Shown here in pieces: positions 10,751 through 19,800 of a stretch of 64,000 bases of DNA (the stretch's first letter is position 1; each line of letters opens with the position of its first letter). The notes under the pieces were generated by a model. The model ran no database searches and was not told the origin of the DNA. It worked only from the letters and a program-made list of their open reading frames with translations. Location: contig NZ_BBZF01000022.1 in NCBI RefSeq assembly GCF_020884795.1, positions 186,001 to 250,000 of the forward strand, given 5' to 3'. The DNA comes from Micromonospora okii (lineage in GTDB: Bacteria > Actinomycetota > Actinomycetes > Mycobacteriales > Micromonosporaceae). The position numbers were made by a program, and so were the translations under genes.

Positions 10751-10782
10751 GCAAACTTCCGGTTGCCCGACCGAAAGTTTGC
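10751..10782. promoter_or_regulatory. Inverted-repeat operator in the xylan divergon
   Basis: GCAAACTTCCGG (10751-10762) faces CCGAAAGTTTGC (10771-10782) across 8 bp, with one mismatch between the 12-bp arms. It lies 26 bp before the GH43 start codon. This is the expected place and form for an operator of the LacI-family protein encoded at 14194. Confidence 0.65.
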
Positions 10783-10829
10783 GAGGTGCCGACCACGGTA
10801 GCCGCTAGCGTCGCGATAGGACAGACCCC

Positions 10830-10859
10830 TTGACCCGGGGTGTAACAACGTCGTAGCGT
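10830..10859 (+). promoter_or_regulatory. Candidate vegetative promoter of the sugar ABC importer
   Basis: TTGACC (10830-10835), an 18-bp spacer and TAGCGT (10854-10859) form a reasonable -35/-10 pair directed at the solute-binding protein gene. The expected transcript start is near 10866, giving a leader of about 110 nt that contains the half-site at 10894. Confidence 0.5.
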
Positions 10860-10893
10860 CCCGGCCATCGATCGATGCCACCGAACGCACCAC

Positions 10894-10904
10894 CGAAACT
10901 TCCG
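10894..10904. promoter_or_regulatory. Third operator half-site GAAACTTCCGG
   Basis: The site shares AAACTTCCGG with the left arm of the operator at 10751. It sits just downstream of the candidate importer promoter, a position suited to repression. Confidence 0.45.
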
Positions 10905-10976
10905 GAAATCGCGCTTCCGATTCCCGCCGGCCTGGTCGGCACCCGAGCCCCTCGCGAGTCCCCGAAGGGATGGACC

Positions 10977-12269
10977 ATGAACGCGCACCTCTCCCGCCGA
11001 ACGCTGCTCGGCCTCCTCGGCGCCGGTGCCGGCGCCCACCTGCTCAGCGGCTGCGGCGACGGGGGCTCCGGCGACCCGGACGGCCCGCAGGCCATCAACT
11101 GGTGGCACATCCAGAACACGGAGCCGATGCTGCCGGTCTGGGCGGCGATGGCCCAGGAGTACCAGGGCGCCCACTCGGGCGTCACCGTCGAGATCCAGCC
11201 GCTGGAGAACGAGGCGTTCAAGGCCAAGCTCACCACCGCCACCCAGGCGGGCTCGCCACCCGACCTGTTCCAGTCGTGGGGCGGGGGCACGCTCAAGCAG
11301 CAGGTCGACGCGGGCCTGGTCAAGGACCTCACCGACGACGTGAAGCCCTGGATCGGCAGCCTGCTGCCCGCCGCCGTGCAGCCGTTCACCATCGACGGCA
11401 AGGTCTACGGCGTCCCGTTCGACGTCGGCATGGTCGGCTTCTGGTACAACAAGGCCCTCTTCGACGCCGCCGGCGTCACCGCGCCGCCCACCACCTGGGC
11501 CGGCCTGCTCGACGCGGTCCGCAGGCTCAGGGCGGCCGGCACCGTCCCGATCGCGCTGGCCGGCAAGGAGAAGTGGCCCGGCCACTACTACTGGGCCTAC
11601 CTGGCGATGCGCGTCGGCGGGCTCGGCGCCCTGCAGCAGGCCGCCAAGGACGGCAACTTCGACACCCCCGACTTCGTCGCCGCCGGCGAGCGGCTCAGGG
11701 AGCTGATCGACCTCCAGCCCTTCCAGAAGGGCTTCCTCGGCGCGGACTACAGCTCCCCGGACGGGCAGGCCGCCACCATGGGCAACGGCGGCGCGGCCAT
11801 GGAGCTGATGGGCCAGTGGGCCCCCTCGGTGCAGGCGTCGTCCTCGACGGGCAAGAAGGGCCTCGGCGACAAGCTCGGCTTCTTCGTCTTCCCCGCCGTC
11901 GACGGCGGCAAGGGCTCCGCCTCGGACGCGTTCGGCGGCGGCAACGGCTTCGCCGTCGGCAAGGACGCCCCGGCTGCGACGGTCGACTTCCTCAGGAGCC
12001 TGCTCAGCGTCGACAACCAGCGCCGGGCCGCGAAGACCGGGTTGGTGCTGCCGACGGTCCGGGAGGCCGTCGACGGGATCGCCGACCCCAACAACAAGAT
12101 CGTCGCGCAGACCCTGGCCGGCGCCACCGGCTTCCAGCTCTACCTCGACCAGGCGTACCCGCCGGCCGTGGGCCAGCAGGTCAACGACAGCGTCGCCGAG
12201 CTGTTCGCCGGCAACAAGACGCCCGCGCAGATCGTCAAGGACATCACCACGGTGGCGAAGAGCCAGTAG
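10977..12269 (+). CDS. Sugar ABC transporter substrate-binding lipoprotein
   Basis: The 430-residue extracytoplasmic binding protein (solute-binding family 1) captures oligosaccharides for import. The N-terminus has a twin-arginine motif (SRRTLL) and a lipobox (LLSGC), so it is probably a lipid-anchored Tat substrate. ATG at 10977 follows a GAAGGGA ribosome site. Context gives the substrate: it diverges from GH43/GH10 xylan genes and is followed by two permeases and a LacI regulator, pointing to xylo-oligosaccharides. No ATPase gene lies in the cluster. Family-1 sugar importers in actinomycetes commonly share a distant MsiK-type ATPase. Confidence 0.92.
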   Translation: MNAHLSRRTLLGLLGAGAGAHLLSGCGDGGSGDPDGPQAINWWHIQNTEPMLPVWAAMAQEYQGAHSGVTVEIQPLENEAFKAKLTTATQAGSPPDLFQSWGGGTLKQQVDAGLVKDLTDDVKPWIGSLLPAAVQPFTIDGKVYGVPFDVGMVGFWYNKALFDAAGVTAPPTTWAGLLDAVRRLRAAGTVPIALAGKEKWPGHYYWAYLAMRVGGLGALQQAAKDGNFDTPDFVAAGERLRELIDLQPFQKGFLGADYSSPDGQAATMGNGGAAMELMGQWAPSVQASSSTGKKGLGDKLGFFVFPAVDGGKGSASDAFGGGNGFAVGKDAPAATVDFLRSLLSVDNQRRAAKTGLVLPTVREAVDGIADPNNKIVAQTLAGATGFQLYLDQAYPPAVGQQVNDSVAELFAGNKTPAQIVKDITTVAKSQ

Positions 12270-12324
12270 TCGTGGCCACCCCCACCGGCCGCGTAGCCGG
12301 CTGCGAGAACCGAGTGGAGCAGGC

Positions 12325-13320
12325 ATGACCAGGCCATCGGCCGTGGCGGACGCCTCCCGCGCCGCCCCGGCGACCCACCGATCGGCGGCGGGTCGGGGCG
12401 CCGCGCGGCGGGGCGGCCCGCCCCGGCCGGGCCGCCGTGGCGCCCTCGCCGTCTTCCTGACCCCCGCCCTGCTGCTGTTCCTGTCGCTGGTGATCGCCCC
12501 CATCGCGGTGGCCGGCTACGCCAGCCTGTACAAGTGGAACGGCTTCGGCCTGCCGGAGAACTTCGTCGGGCTGGACAACTACACCCGCGCACTGGCCGAC
12601 CCGACCTTCCGGGGCGACCTGTGGCGGGGGTTCGTGCTGATCGTGCTCTCCCTGACGGTCCAGCTCCCCGCCGCGCTGGGCCTGGCGATGCTGCTCAACC
12701 AGCCCCTGCGGGGCCGCGGCGTCTACCGGCTGGTCTTCTTCGCCCCGTACGTGCTCTCCGAGGTCACCACCGCCGTCCTGTTCACCCTGGTCCTCTCCCC
12801 GAACCGGGGGCTGGGCGGGGCGATCTCGCGGTGGCTCGGCGCGGACGCGGGGGCCGTCTTCGCCGACCCGGACACCGTGCTGTTCGCCGTCTTCCTGGTC
12901 GTGTCCTGGAAGTACTTCGGCCTCTACATGATGCTGTTCCTGGCCGCCCGCCAGGGCATCCCGAAGGAGCTGTCCGAGGCCGCCGCCACCGACGGCGCGA
13001 CCGCCTGGCAGGCGTTCCGGCACGTCACCCTGCCGCTGCTCGGGCCGACCATCCGCATCAGCGTGTTCCTGTCGGTCATCGGCACCATCCAGCTCTTCGA
13101 CATGGTCTGGGTGCTCACCGGCGGCGGCCCGATCCACGCCTCGGAGACCATGGCCGTGACGATGTACCAGTACGGCTTCCGCCGCTTCGAGGTCGGCTAC
13201 GCCAGCGCCATCAGCATCGTCATGTTCCTCCTGAGCCTCGTCTTCGCCCTCACCTACCAGCGCGTCGTCCTGCGCCGCGACACCGAGGGCGCGCTCACCA
13301 CCCAGGGAGCCCAGCGATGA
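12325..13320 (+). CDS. Sugar ABC transporter permease, MalF type
   Basis: The 331-residue integral membrane subunit has a basic cytoplasmic N-terminus (residues 1-40) and six predicted helices, beginning with the LAVFLTPALLLFLSLV segment. The EAA loop that docks the ATPase is recognisable (ELSEAAATDGAT). The stop overlaps the start of the next permease (ATGA), so the pair is coupled. It forms the translocation channel with the product of 13317 and receives substrate from the lipoprotein upstream. Confidence 0.92.
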   Translation: MTRPSAVADASRAAPATHRSAAGRGAARRGGPPRPGRRGALAVFLTPALLLFLSLVIAPIAVAGYASLYKWNGFGLPENFVGLDNYTRALADPTFRGDLWRGFVLIVLSLTVQLPAALGLAMLLNQPLRGRGVYRLVFFAPYVLSEVTTAVLFTLVLSPNRGLGGAISRWLGADAGAVFADPDTVLFAVFLVVSWKYFGLYMMLFLAARQGIPKELSEAAATDGATAWQAFRHVTLPLLGPTIRISVFLSVIGTIQLFDMVWVLTGGGPIHASETMAVTMYQYGFRRFEVGYASAISIVMFLLSLVFALTYQRVVLRRDTEGALTTQGAQR

Positions 13321-14153
13321 CCAGCCCGACGAACGCCCCGCGGGCCCGCCGCCTCGTGCTGCACCTCGTCTGCGTCGCCGTCGGCGCGCTCATCGTCGTA
13401 CCGGTCTGGTTCGGGGTGCTCGGCGGGTTCAAGGACAACGGCCAGCTCTCCACCAACCCGCTCGGTTGGCCCGACCCCTGGATCACCGACAACTACACGG
13501 GCATCCTCGGCTCACGGGTGTTCTGGCGGCAGCTCGGCAACAGCGTCCTCATCGCCGTCACCAGCACGTTCGTGGTCGTGGGCGCGGCGGCGATGGCCGC
13601 GTACGTCTTCGCCCGCTTCGCGTTCCGGGGTCGGGAGCTGCTGGCCACCCTGTTCGCGGTCGGGCTGATGTTCCCGTTCGCGGTGGCGATCCTGCCGCTG
13701 TTCGTCCTGCTGCGCGGGATGGGGCTGCTGGACAACCCGCTCGGGGTGATCCTGCCCCAGGCCGCCTTCGGGCTGCCGGTCACCGTCATCATCCTGCGCC
13801 AGTTCTTCCGCACGATCCCCGGCGAGGTCGAGGAGGCCGCGATCCTCGACGGGTGCGGCCCCTTCGGGTTCTTCTGGCGGGTCCTGCTGCCGATGGCCCG
13901 GCCCGCCCTGGCCACCGTCTCCGTCCTGGCCATCGTGACGAGCTGGAACAACTTCATGCTGCCGCTGGTCGTGTTCACCGACCAGAGCTGGTGGACCCTG
14001 CCCGTCGGCGTCCAGGCGTTCCAGGGCCAGTACGCCGACGACACCGCCCGGGTGCTCGCCTACGTGGTGCTGTCCATGGTGCCCGCCCTGGGGTTCTACG
14101 CCGTGGCGGAACGGCAGCTCGTCGGCGGCCTGGCGGGCAGCGTCAAGGGGTGA
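13317..14153 (+). CDS. Sugar ABC transporter permease, MalG type
   Basis: The 278-residue protein has six predicted membrane helices and the EAA loop EVEEAAILDGCG. It overlaps the previous permease gene by 4 bp. It is the second half of the channel; MalG-type subunits follow MalF-type ones in this order across the CUT1 family. The LacI gene follows 40 bp later. Confidence 0.92.
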   Translation: MTSPTNAPRARRLVLHLVCVAVGALIVVPVWFGVLGGFKDNGQLSTNPLGWPDPWITDNYTGILGSRVFWRQLGNSVLIAVTSTFVVVGAAAMAAYVFARFAFRGRELLATLFAVGLMFPFAVAILPLFVLLRGMGLLDNPLGVILPQAAFGLPVTVIILRQFFRTIPGEVEEAAILDGCGPFGFFWRVLLPMARPALATVSVLAIVTSWNNFMLPLVVFTDQSWWTLPVGVQAFQGQYADDTARVLAYVVLSMVPALGFYAVAERQLVGGLAGSVKG

Positions 14154-14193
14154 GGAGCACCCGCTGGGGTAGCCTTCTGCGACCGTAGGCTCG

Positions 14194-15231
14194 ATGACGA
14201 AAGGGCGTACCGTGGGCTCCGACAGCAGCCGAAACGTCACCATCGCGATGATCGCGCGTCTGGCCGGCGTCTCCGTGCCCACGGTCTCCCGCGTCATCAA
14301 CGGCCGCTCCGACGTCTCCCCGCAGACCCGGGAACGCGTCGAGGGCCTGCTCACCCAGCACGGCTACCGCCGCCGTTCCCCGGCGGGCCGGCGGCCCGGC
14401 TCCGCCCTGGTCGATTTGGTCTTCAACGACCTGGACAGCCCCTGGGCCGTGGAGATCATCCGGGGGGTGGAGGACGTGGCGCACGCCAGCGGCGCCGGCA
14501 CCGTCGTCTCGGCCATCCACCAGCGCACCTCCTCGGCGAAACAGTGGCTCGACAACATGCGCGGCCGCTCCACCGAGGGGGTCATCTTCGTGACGTCCAT
14601 GGTGGCGCCGCCGTTGCAGGCCGAGCTGCGGCGGCGGGGCGTGCCGGTCGTCATCGTGGACCCGGCCGGGGTGGCCCCGCAGGAGGCCCCCACGATCGGC
14701 GCGACCAACTGGGCGGGCAGCCTCGGCGCCAACCAGTACCTGCTCGGCCTCGGCCACCGCCGCATCGGCTTCATCGCCGGCCCGCCGCAGCTCATGTGCA
14801 GCCGGGCGCGGCTCGACGGCTACCGGGCCGCCCTCGACGCGGCCGGCGTCGCGATCGACGACGCCCTGATCCGCCCCGGCAACTTCTACCACGAGTCCGG
14901 CTACGCCGCCGGAACGGACCTGCTCGCCCTGCCCGACGCGCCCACCGCCATCTTCGCCTCCAGCGACCAGATGGCGCTCGGCGTCTACGAGGCGGTCCGC
15001 AAGCGGGGCCTGCGGGTGCCCGACGACGTCAGCGTGGTCGGCTTCGACGACCTGCCCGAGGTGCGCTGGTGCTCCCCGCCGCTGACCACGGTCCGGCAGC
15101 CCCTGGCCGAGATGGGCATGCTCGCCGCGCGCACCGTGCTGCGCCTGGCCAACGGCGAGAGGATCGAGAGCCCGCGCTTCGAGCTCGCCACCGAGCTGGT
15201 CGTCCGCGACAGCACCGCGCCGCCGCGCTGA
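14194..15231 (+). CDS. LacI-family transcriptional regulator of the xylan cluster
   Basis: The 345-residue protein has an N-terminal LacI helix-turn-helix and hinge (about residues 15-60, IARLAGVSVPTVSRVING). A periplasmic-binding-protein-like sensor domain follows. It probably represses both arms of the divergon and is released by a xylan-derived sugar. ATG at 14194 is used; a GTG six codons later is possible. It is last in the importer operon, which suggests autoregulation through the operators at 10751-10904. The inducer is not deducible. Confidence 0.9.
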   Translation: MTKGRTVGSDSSRNVTIAMIARLAGVSVPTVSRVINGRSDVSPQTRERVEGLLTQHGYRRRSPAGRRPGSALVDLVFNDLDSPWAVEIIRGVEDVAHASGAGTVVSAIHQRTSSAKQWLDNMRGRSTEGVIFVTSMVAPPLQAELRRRGVPVVIVDPAGVAPQEAPTIGATNWAGSLGANQYLLGLGHRRIGFIAGPPQLMCSRARLDGYRAALDAAGVAIDDALIRPGNFYHESGYAAGTDLLALPDAPTAIFASSDQMALGVYEAVRKRGLRVPDDVSVVGFDDLPEVRWCSPPLTTVRQPLAEMGMLAARTVLRLANGERIESPRFELATELVVRDSTAPPR

Positions 15232-15318
15232 CGCCGTCGTCCGGCTGACGCCCGCCGTACCCGGTCGGGGCGGTGCCCGGCGGCCGGCGTCTTGCCGGCG
15301 TCTGCCATCCTCGGGACG

Positions 15319-15966
15319 GTGACGCCCGGCCAGCCCCGTCCCCGCTCCCGCACCCGCCGCAGCCGCGCCGCCCGGGTCGCCATCGTCCTCGCCGCCCTCG
15401 CCGCCGTAGCGGCCCTCGTCGCCGTCGCCGTGGTCGTCGTGCCGCTGCTGCTTCCGCCCGGCCCGCGCCCGCCGTTCCAGCTTCCCGTCGCCTGCGGCGA
15501 GACGTGGCAGCTCGGCACGTATCCGGGCCACGACGACTACGACGTGGACATGTTCCCCACCGAGGGCGAGGCGTGGGGGCGGCCGGTGCTGGCGTCGTAC
15601 GCCGGCACGGTCACCGAGGCGGGGATCAACGGTGCGGTCGGCGGTCGTACCAGGGAGAACCCGCAGGGGCCGCGCGGTCGCGGCGGGGGTTACTGGGTGA
15701 AGATCGACCACGGTGGGCGGTGGGAGACGCAGTACCTCCACCTGCTCGAACCGCCGCCGGTGCGGGTCGGGCAGCGGGTCGCCCAGGGCGAACGGATCGG
15801 TCGGGTGGGCAGCACCGGCAACTCCGGCGCGCCGCACCTGCACTACGAGCAGCGCCGCGGCTGGGAGAAGGTCGAGACCCACTTCGACGGCGCGGCCTCG
15901 GGCATCACCCACGACGACCGGGAGTACACCGTCAAGCGGACGAGCAACAACTGCGTCGCGGGGTGA
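15319..15966 (+). CDS. Membrane-anchored M23 (LytM-type) peptidase
   Basis: The 215-residue protein has a basic N-terminus and one hydrophobic segment (VAIVLAALAAVAALVAVAVV), so it is exported or anchored. A compact M23 domain follows. Zinc ligands are visible as the HDDYD motif near residue 75 and the HLHYE motif near residue 180, with YLHL between. M23 enzymes cut peptidoglycan cross-links or glycine-rich peptides. GTG at 15319 is preferred over a TTG 27 bp upstream; neither has a clear ribosome site. It stands alone between the xylan cluster and the regulator at 16000. Confidence 0.82.
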   Translation: MTPGQPRPRSRTRRSRAARVAIVLAALAAVAALVAVAVVVVPLLLPPGPRPPFQLPVACGETWQLGTYPGHDDYDVDMFPTEGEAWGRPVLASYAGTVTEAGINGAVGGRTRENPQGPRGRGGGYWVKIDHGGRWETQYLHLLEPPPVRVGQRVAQGERIGRVGSTGNSGAPHLHYEQRRGWEKVETHFDGAASGITHDDREYTVKRTSNNCVAG

Positions 15967-15999
15967 CCCGGGCGCGGGCCGGCGCCCGGGGCGAACGCC

Positions 16000-16530
16000 T
16001 CACGCCTCGCCGATCCTCGGTCGCCGGTGGTCGGTCAGCCGGAACCCGACGCCCCGGACCGCCACGACGGTGACGCCGGTGCCGAGCTGGTCCAGCTTGC
16101 GCCGCAGCCGCTTGACCAGGGACTGCACGTCCGCCGTGCGTCGCCGCCCCGCGTCGCCCCAGACCGACCGGTGCAGCTCGGCGTAGCTCCACACCCGCGC
16201 CGGCTCGCTGGTCAGGCAGGTCAGCAGGCCGTGTTCGAGGCGGGTGAGGGCGACCTCGCGGTCCCGGCAGCGGGCGACGAACCGGGTCCGGTCGATCCGC
16301 AGGGTGTCGTCCGGCGGGGCGGTGGCCGCCGGTGACGCCCCGGGGCCCGGCGACGGGGCGGAGAGCAGCCCCCGCAGCTCGTCGAGGTCGGCCACCAGCA
16401 GCAGCGGCGCGACGCCGTCGAGGCGCTCGGCGAGCCGGACCCGCTCCTGCGGCGACGGGGTCACCGCTATCACCAGCGGGAACGGGACCTCGGTCGGCGG
16501 GTGCCCGCCCGGCGCCGTGCCCCCGGTCAT
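16000..16530 (-). CDS. Winged-helix (OmpR-type) regulator with degenerate receiver, copy A
   Basis: The 176-residue protein has an N-terminal ~50-residue segment (LVIAVTPSPQERVRLAERL) shaped like the start of a receiver domain but too short, and without phospho-acceptor aspartates. A low-complexity linker and a C-terminal OmpR/PhoB winged helix (about residues 75-168) follow, ending in the usual VRGVGFRL wing. ATG at 16530 is preceded by GGTGGA. The product is paralogous to the protein at 21334, and the two flank and face the big subtilase gene. It probably controls that gene; no histidine kinase is nearby, so sensing is unexplained. Confidence 0.82.
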   Translation of the reverse strand: MTGGTAPGGHPPTEVPFPLVIAVTPSPQERVRLAERLDGVAPLLLVADLDELRGLLSAPSPGPGASPAATAPPDDTLRIDRTRFVARCRDREVALTRLEHGLLTCLTSEPARVWSYAELHRSVWGDAGRRRTADVQSLVKRLRRKLDQLGTGVTVVAVRGVGFRLTDHRRPRIGEA

Positions 16531-16582
16531 CCGGTCCACCCGCCACGGTGGGGGGTGCTCCTGCCCGACGTCGTCGCGGCCG

Positions 16583-16597
16583 TGACAGTGACTGTCA
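16583..16597. promoter_or_regulatory. Palindrome TGACAGT-G-ACTGTCA upstream of the subtilase gene
   Basis: A perfect 7-bp inverted repeat with a 1-bp centre lies in the only AT-richer stretch between the divergent regulator and subtilase genes. A second TGTCA follows at 16605-16609 (12 bp after the one at 16593) and a TGACA at 16626. These are candidate binding sites for the paired winged-helix proteins. Confidence 0.45.
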
Positions 16598-16649
16598 AAT
16601 ATGTTGTCAGACGAACCACTGTTGGTGACATTTTGCTCACGTCCCGTGC

Positions 16650-16677
16650 TTGATCAGTCATATTTGTCGATCATATT
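16650..16677 (+). promoter_or_regulatory. Candidate promoter of the secreted subtilase gene
   Basis: TTGATC (16650-16655), 16 bp and CATATT (16672-16677) resemble a vegetative promoter in an otherwise GC-rich region. It would give a leader of about 135 nt before the GTG at 16819. Confidence 0.35.
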
Positions 16678-16818
16678 GTCCACACAGGCGGCCGGCTTGA
16701 CCCGCACGGCGCCTGGGGCAATGGGGCTTCGTTCTGATCGGTGCGTCACGGATGGGAGACGGTCTTCTGCACCCTTCGCCATGGCTCGAACAACCGCGGG
16801 TCGTACCGAAGGAGAGAA

Positions 16819-19800
16819 GTGCTGAGACGTCCACATGGGAGGCGCCTGGTCAGGCGCCTGGCGAGCGCCGGTGCGGCGATCGCCCTCGCCGCGGCCGGCC
16901 TGGCGACCACCGGCTCCACCGTCCAGGCCGCGCCCACCGCGGCGGCGGACAAGATCCGGCCCGACCTGATGAGCCAGCTTCGGGAGAAGAGCGAGAGCGA
17001 CTTCTGGGTGCGGTTCACCGACCGGGCCGACCTGAGCAGGGCCAGCGCGGTCAAGGACTGGACGCAGCGGGGCGCCGCCGTGGCGGAGGCGCTGCGCGCC
17101 ACCGCCGCCGAGAGCCAGGCCGAGGTCCGCGCCGAGCTCGACGGCGCGGGCACCAAGTACCAGTCGTTCTGGGCGACCAACGCCATCAAGGTCGACAGCG
17201 GCTCGCTGTCGATGGCGCAGAGCTTCGCGGCGCGCGCCGAGGTCGAGGGCATCTACGCCCCGACGGCCTACGAGCTGCCGGAGGTCAGCAAGGACGCCGC
17301 CGACAAGGCGGCGAACGCCCTGGAGTGGGGCATCGCGAACATCAACGCCGACGACGTCTGGTCCCAGTACGGCACCGGCGACGGCATCACGGTGGCGAGC
17401 ATCGACTCGGGGGTGCAGTTCGACCACCCGGCGCTGGTGAACTCCTACCGCGGCAACAACGGCGACGGCACGTTCGACCACGACTACAACTGGTTCGACG
17501 CCGCCGAAGAGTGCGCCACCTCGCCCTGCGACAGCGACGGCCACGGCACCCACACGATGGGCACGATGGCCGGCTCCGCCGGGGCCAACCAGATCGGTGT
17601 CGCGCCCGGGGTCCGCTGGATCGCGGCGAACGGCTGCTGCCCCAACGACGCGGCGCTGGTCACCTCCGGCCAGTGGATGCTGGAGCCCACCGACCTCGCC
17701 GGCCAGAACCCGGACGCCAGCAAGCGCCCGCACATCATCAACAACTCGTGGGGCACCACCTCGCCCTCCAACAGCCCGTTCATGGAGGACGTGACGCTGG
17801 CCTGGGCCGCCTCGGGCATCTTCGGCGTCTGGTCCAACGGCAACAACGGCCCCGCCTGCCGGACCAGCGGCTCACCGGGCAGCCGGACGAGCAACTACTC
17901 CACCGGCGCGTACGACGTCAACAACACGATCGCCAGCTTCTCCTCGCGCGGCACCGGGCAGGACGGCGAGATCAAGCCCAACATCTCGGCGCCCGGGGTC
18001 AACGTCCGGTCCAGCGTCCCGGGCAACAGCTACGCCAGCTACAGCGGCACCTCGATGGCCGCGCCGCACCTCGCGGGCGCGATCGCGTTGCTGTGGTCGG
18101 CCGCGCCCGCGCTCGTCGGTGACATCCCCGCGACGCGCGCCCTGCTCGACGACACGGCGATCGACAAGGCCGACGCCCAGTGCGGCGGCACCGCCGACGA
18201 CAACAACGTCTACGGCGAGGGCCGGCTGGACGCGCTCGCGCTGCTCGCCGCCGCCCCGGTCGGCGAGACCGGCACCCTCGCCGGCACGGTCACCGACGCC
18301 GCGACCGGCGCGAAGCTCCCCGGCGCCACGGTGACCCTGACCGGGCCGGCGGCCCGCGAGCTGACCACCGGGCCCGACGGCGCGTACTCGACCCTGCTGC
18401 CGGCCGGCGACTACCAGGTCACCGTGGCCAAGTTCGGCTACGGGAGCAGGACGGTGGCGGCGACGGTCGCCCCGAACGCCACCACGAAGGTCGACGTGGC
18501 CCTCACCCCGGCGGCGTCGGTGACCGTCAGCGGTTCCGTCACCGACGGCTCCGGGCACGGCTGGCCGCTCTACGCGAAGGTGAGCGTCGAGGGCGTCCCC
18601 GTGTCCGACTACACCACGCCCGCCAACGGCCGCTACAGCCTCCAGCTCCCGGCCGGGGCCACGTACCGGCTGCGGGTCGAGCCGCGGTACCAGGGCTACC
18701 AGACCGTGACGAAGGAGATCACGGTCGGGTCGGGCAACTCCACCCACAACGTCGCGGTGCCGGTGGCCTCCACCGCCTGCGCCGTCGCGCCCGGCTACAC
18801 GGTCGGCTCCGACGGGGTGTACGAGACCTTCGACGGCGACCGCGTCCCGCAGGGCTGGACGGTCGTCGACAACGCCGGCAGCGGCCAGGTCTGGCAGTTC
18901 ACCGACGCCGGCGGGCGGGGCAACCTGACCGGCGGCGAGGGCGGCTTCGCCGTCATCGACAGCGACGAGTACGGCAGCGGCGGCAAGCAGGACACCTCGC
19001 TGGTCAGCCCGGTGGTCGACCTCACCGACGTCGCGACGCCGGTGATCCGGTTCAACCAGGACTACAACTGGCTGAACTCCGACCGCGCCGACGTCGACCT
19101 CAGCCTCGACGGCGGTGCGACCTGGGCCAACGTGCTGCGGCAGGCCGCCGACGTGCGCGGGCCGAAGGTGACCGAGGTCCCGATCCCGCAGGCCGCCGGC
19201 AAGTCGCAGGTCCGGGTCCGCTTCCACTACTACGAGGCATCCTACGAGTGGTGGTGGCAGGTCGACAACGTGCTGATCGGCAGCGAGGTGTTCTGCAAGC
19301 CGACCAACGGCGGCCTGGTGGTCGGCCACGTCCGCGACCGCAACGACAACGGGTACGTCAACGGGGCCACCGTCACCAGCGACGACCGGCCGGCGGAGAC
19401 GACCACCACCGTGGCCACGCCCGACGACACGGAGCTGCCGGACGGCTTCTTCTGGCTCTTCTCGTCGCTCACCGGCGGGCACCCGTTCACCGCGAAGGCC
19501 GGCGGCTACGTCAGCCAGAGCAAGCAGGTCACCGTCCAGACCGACTGGGCCACCGCCGTGAACTTCCAGCTCGCGGCCGGCCGGCTGTCGGTGCAGCCGG
19601 CGGGTGGGGTCAGCGCCACGGTCCGGATGCCCTCCGGAAAGGCCACCAGGGCCGTCACGGTGACCAACACCGGCGGCGCCCCCGTCGACGTGCGGTTCAG
19701 CGAGCGGGACGAGGGCTTCGAGCTGCTGCGGGCCGACGGCTCGCGGCTGAGCGACCAGGAGGTCCTGGGCTCCGGCGGCGCGCCGGAGCAGCGGCTCACC

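Noticed and set aside
16601..16825. 74-codon rightward frame before the subtilase gene
   Set aside because: It spans the promoter palindromes and AT-rich control region and has no coding bias.
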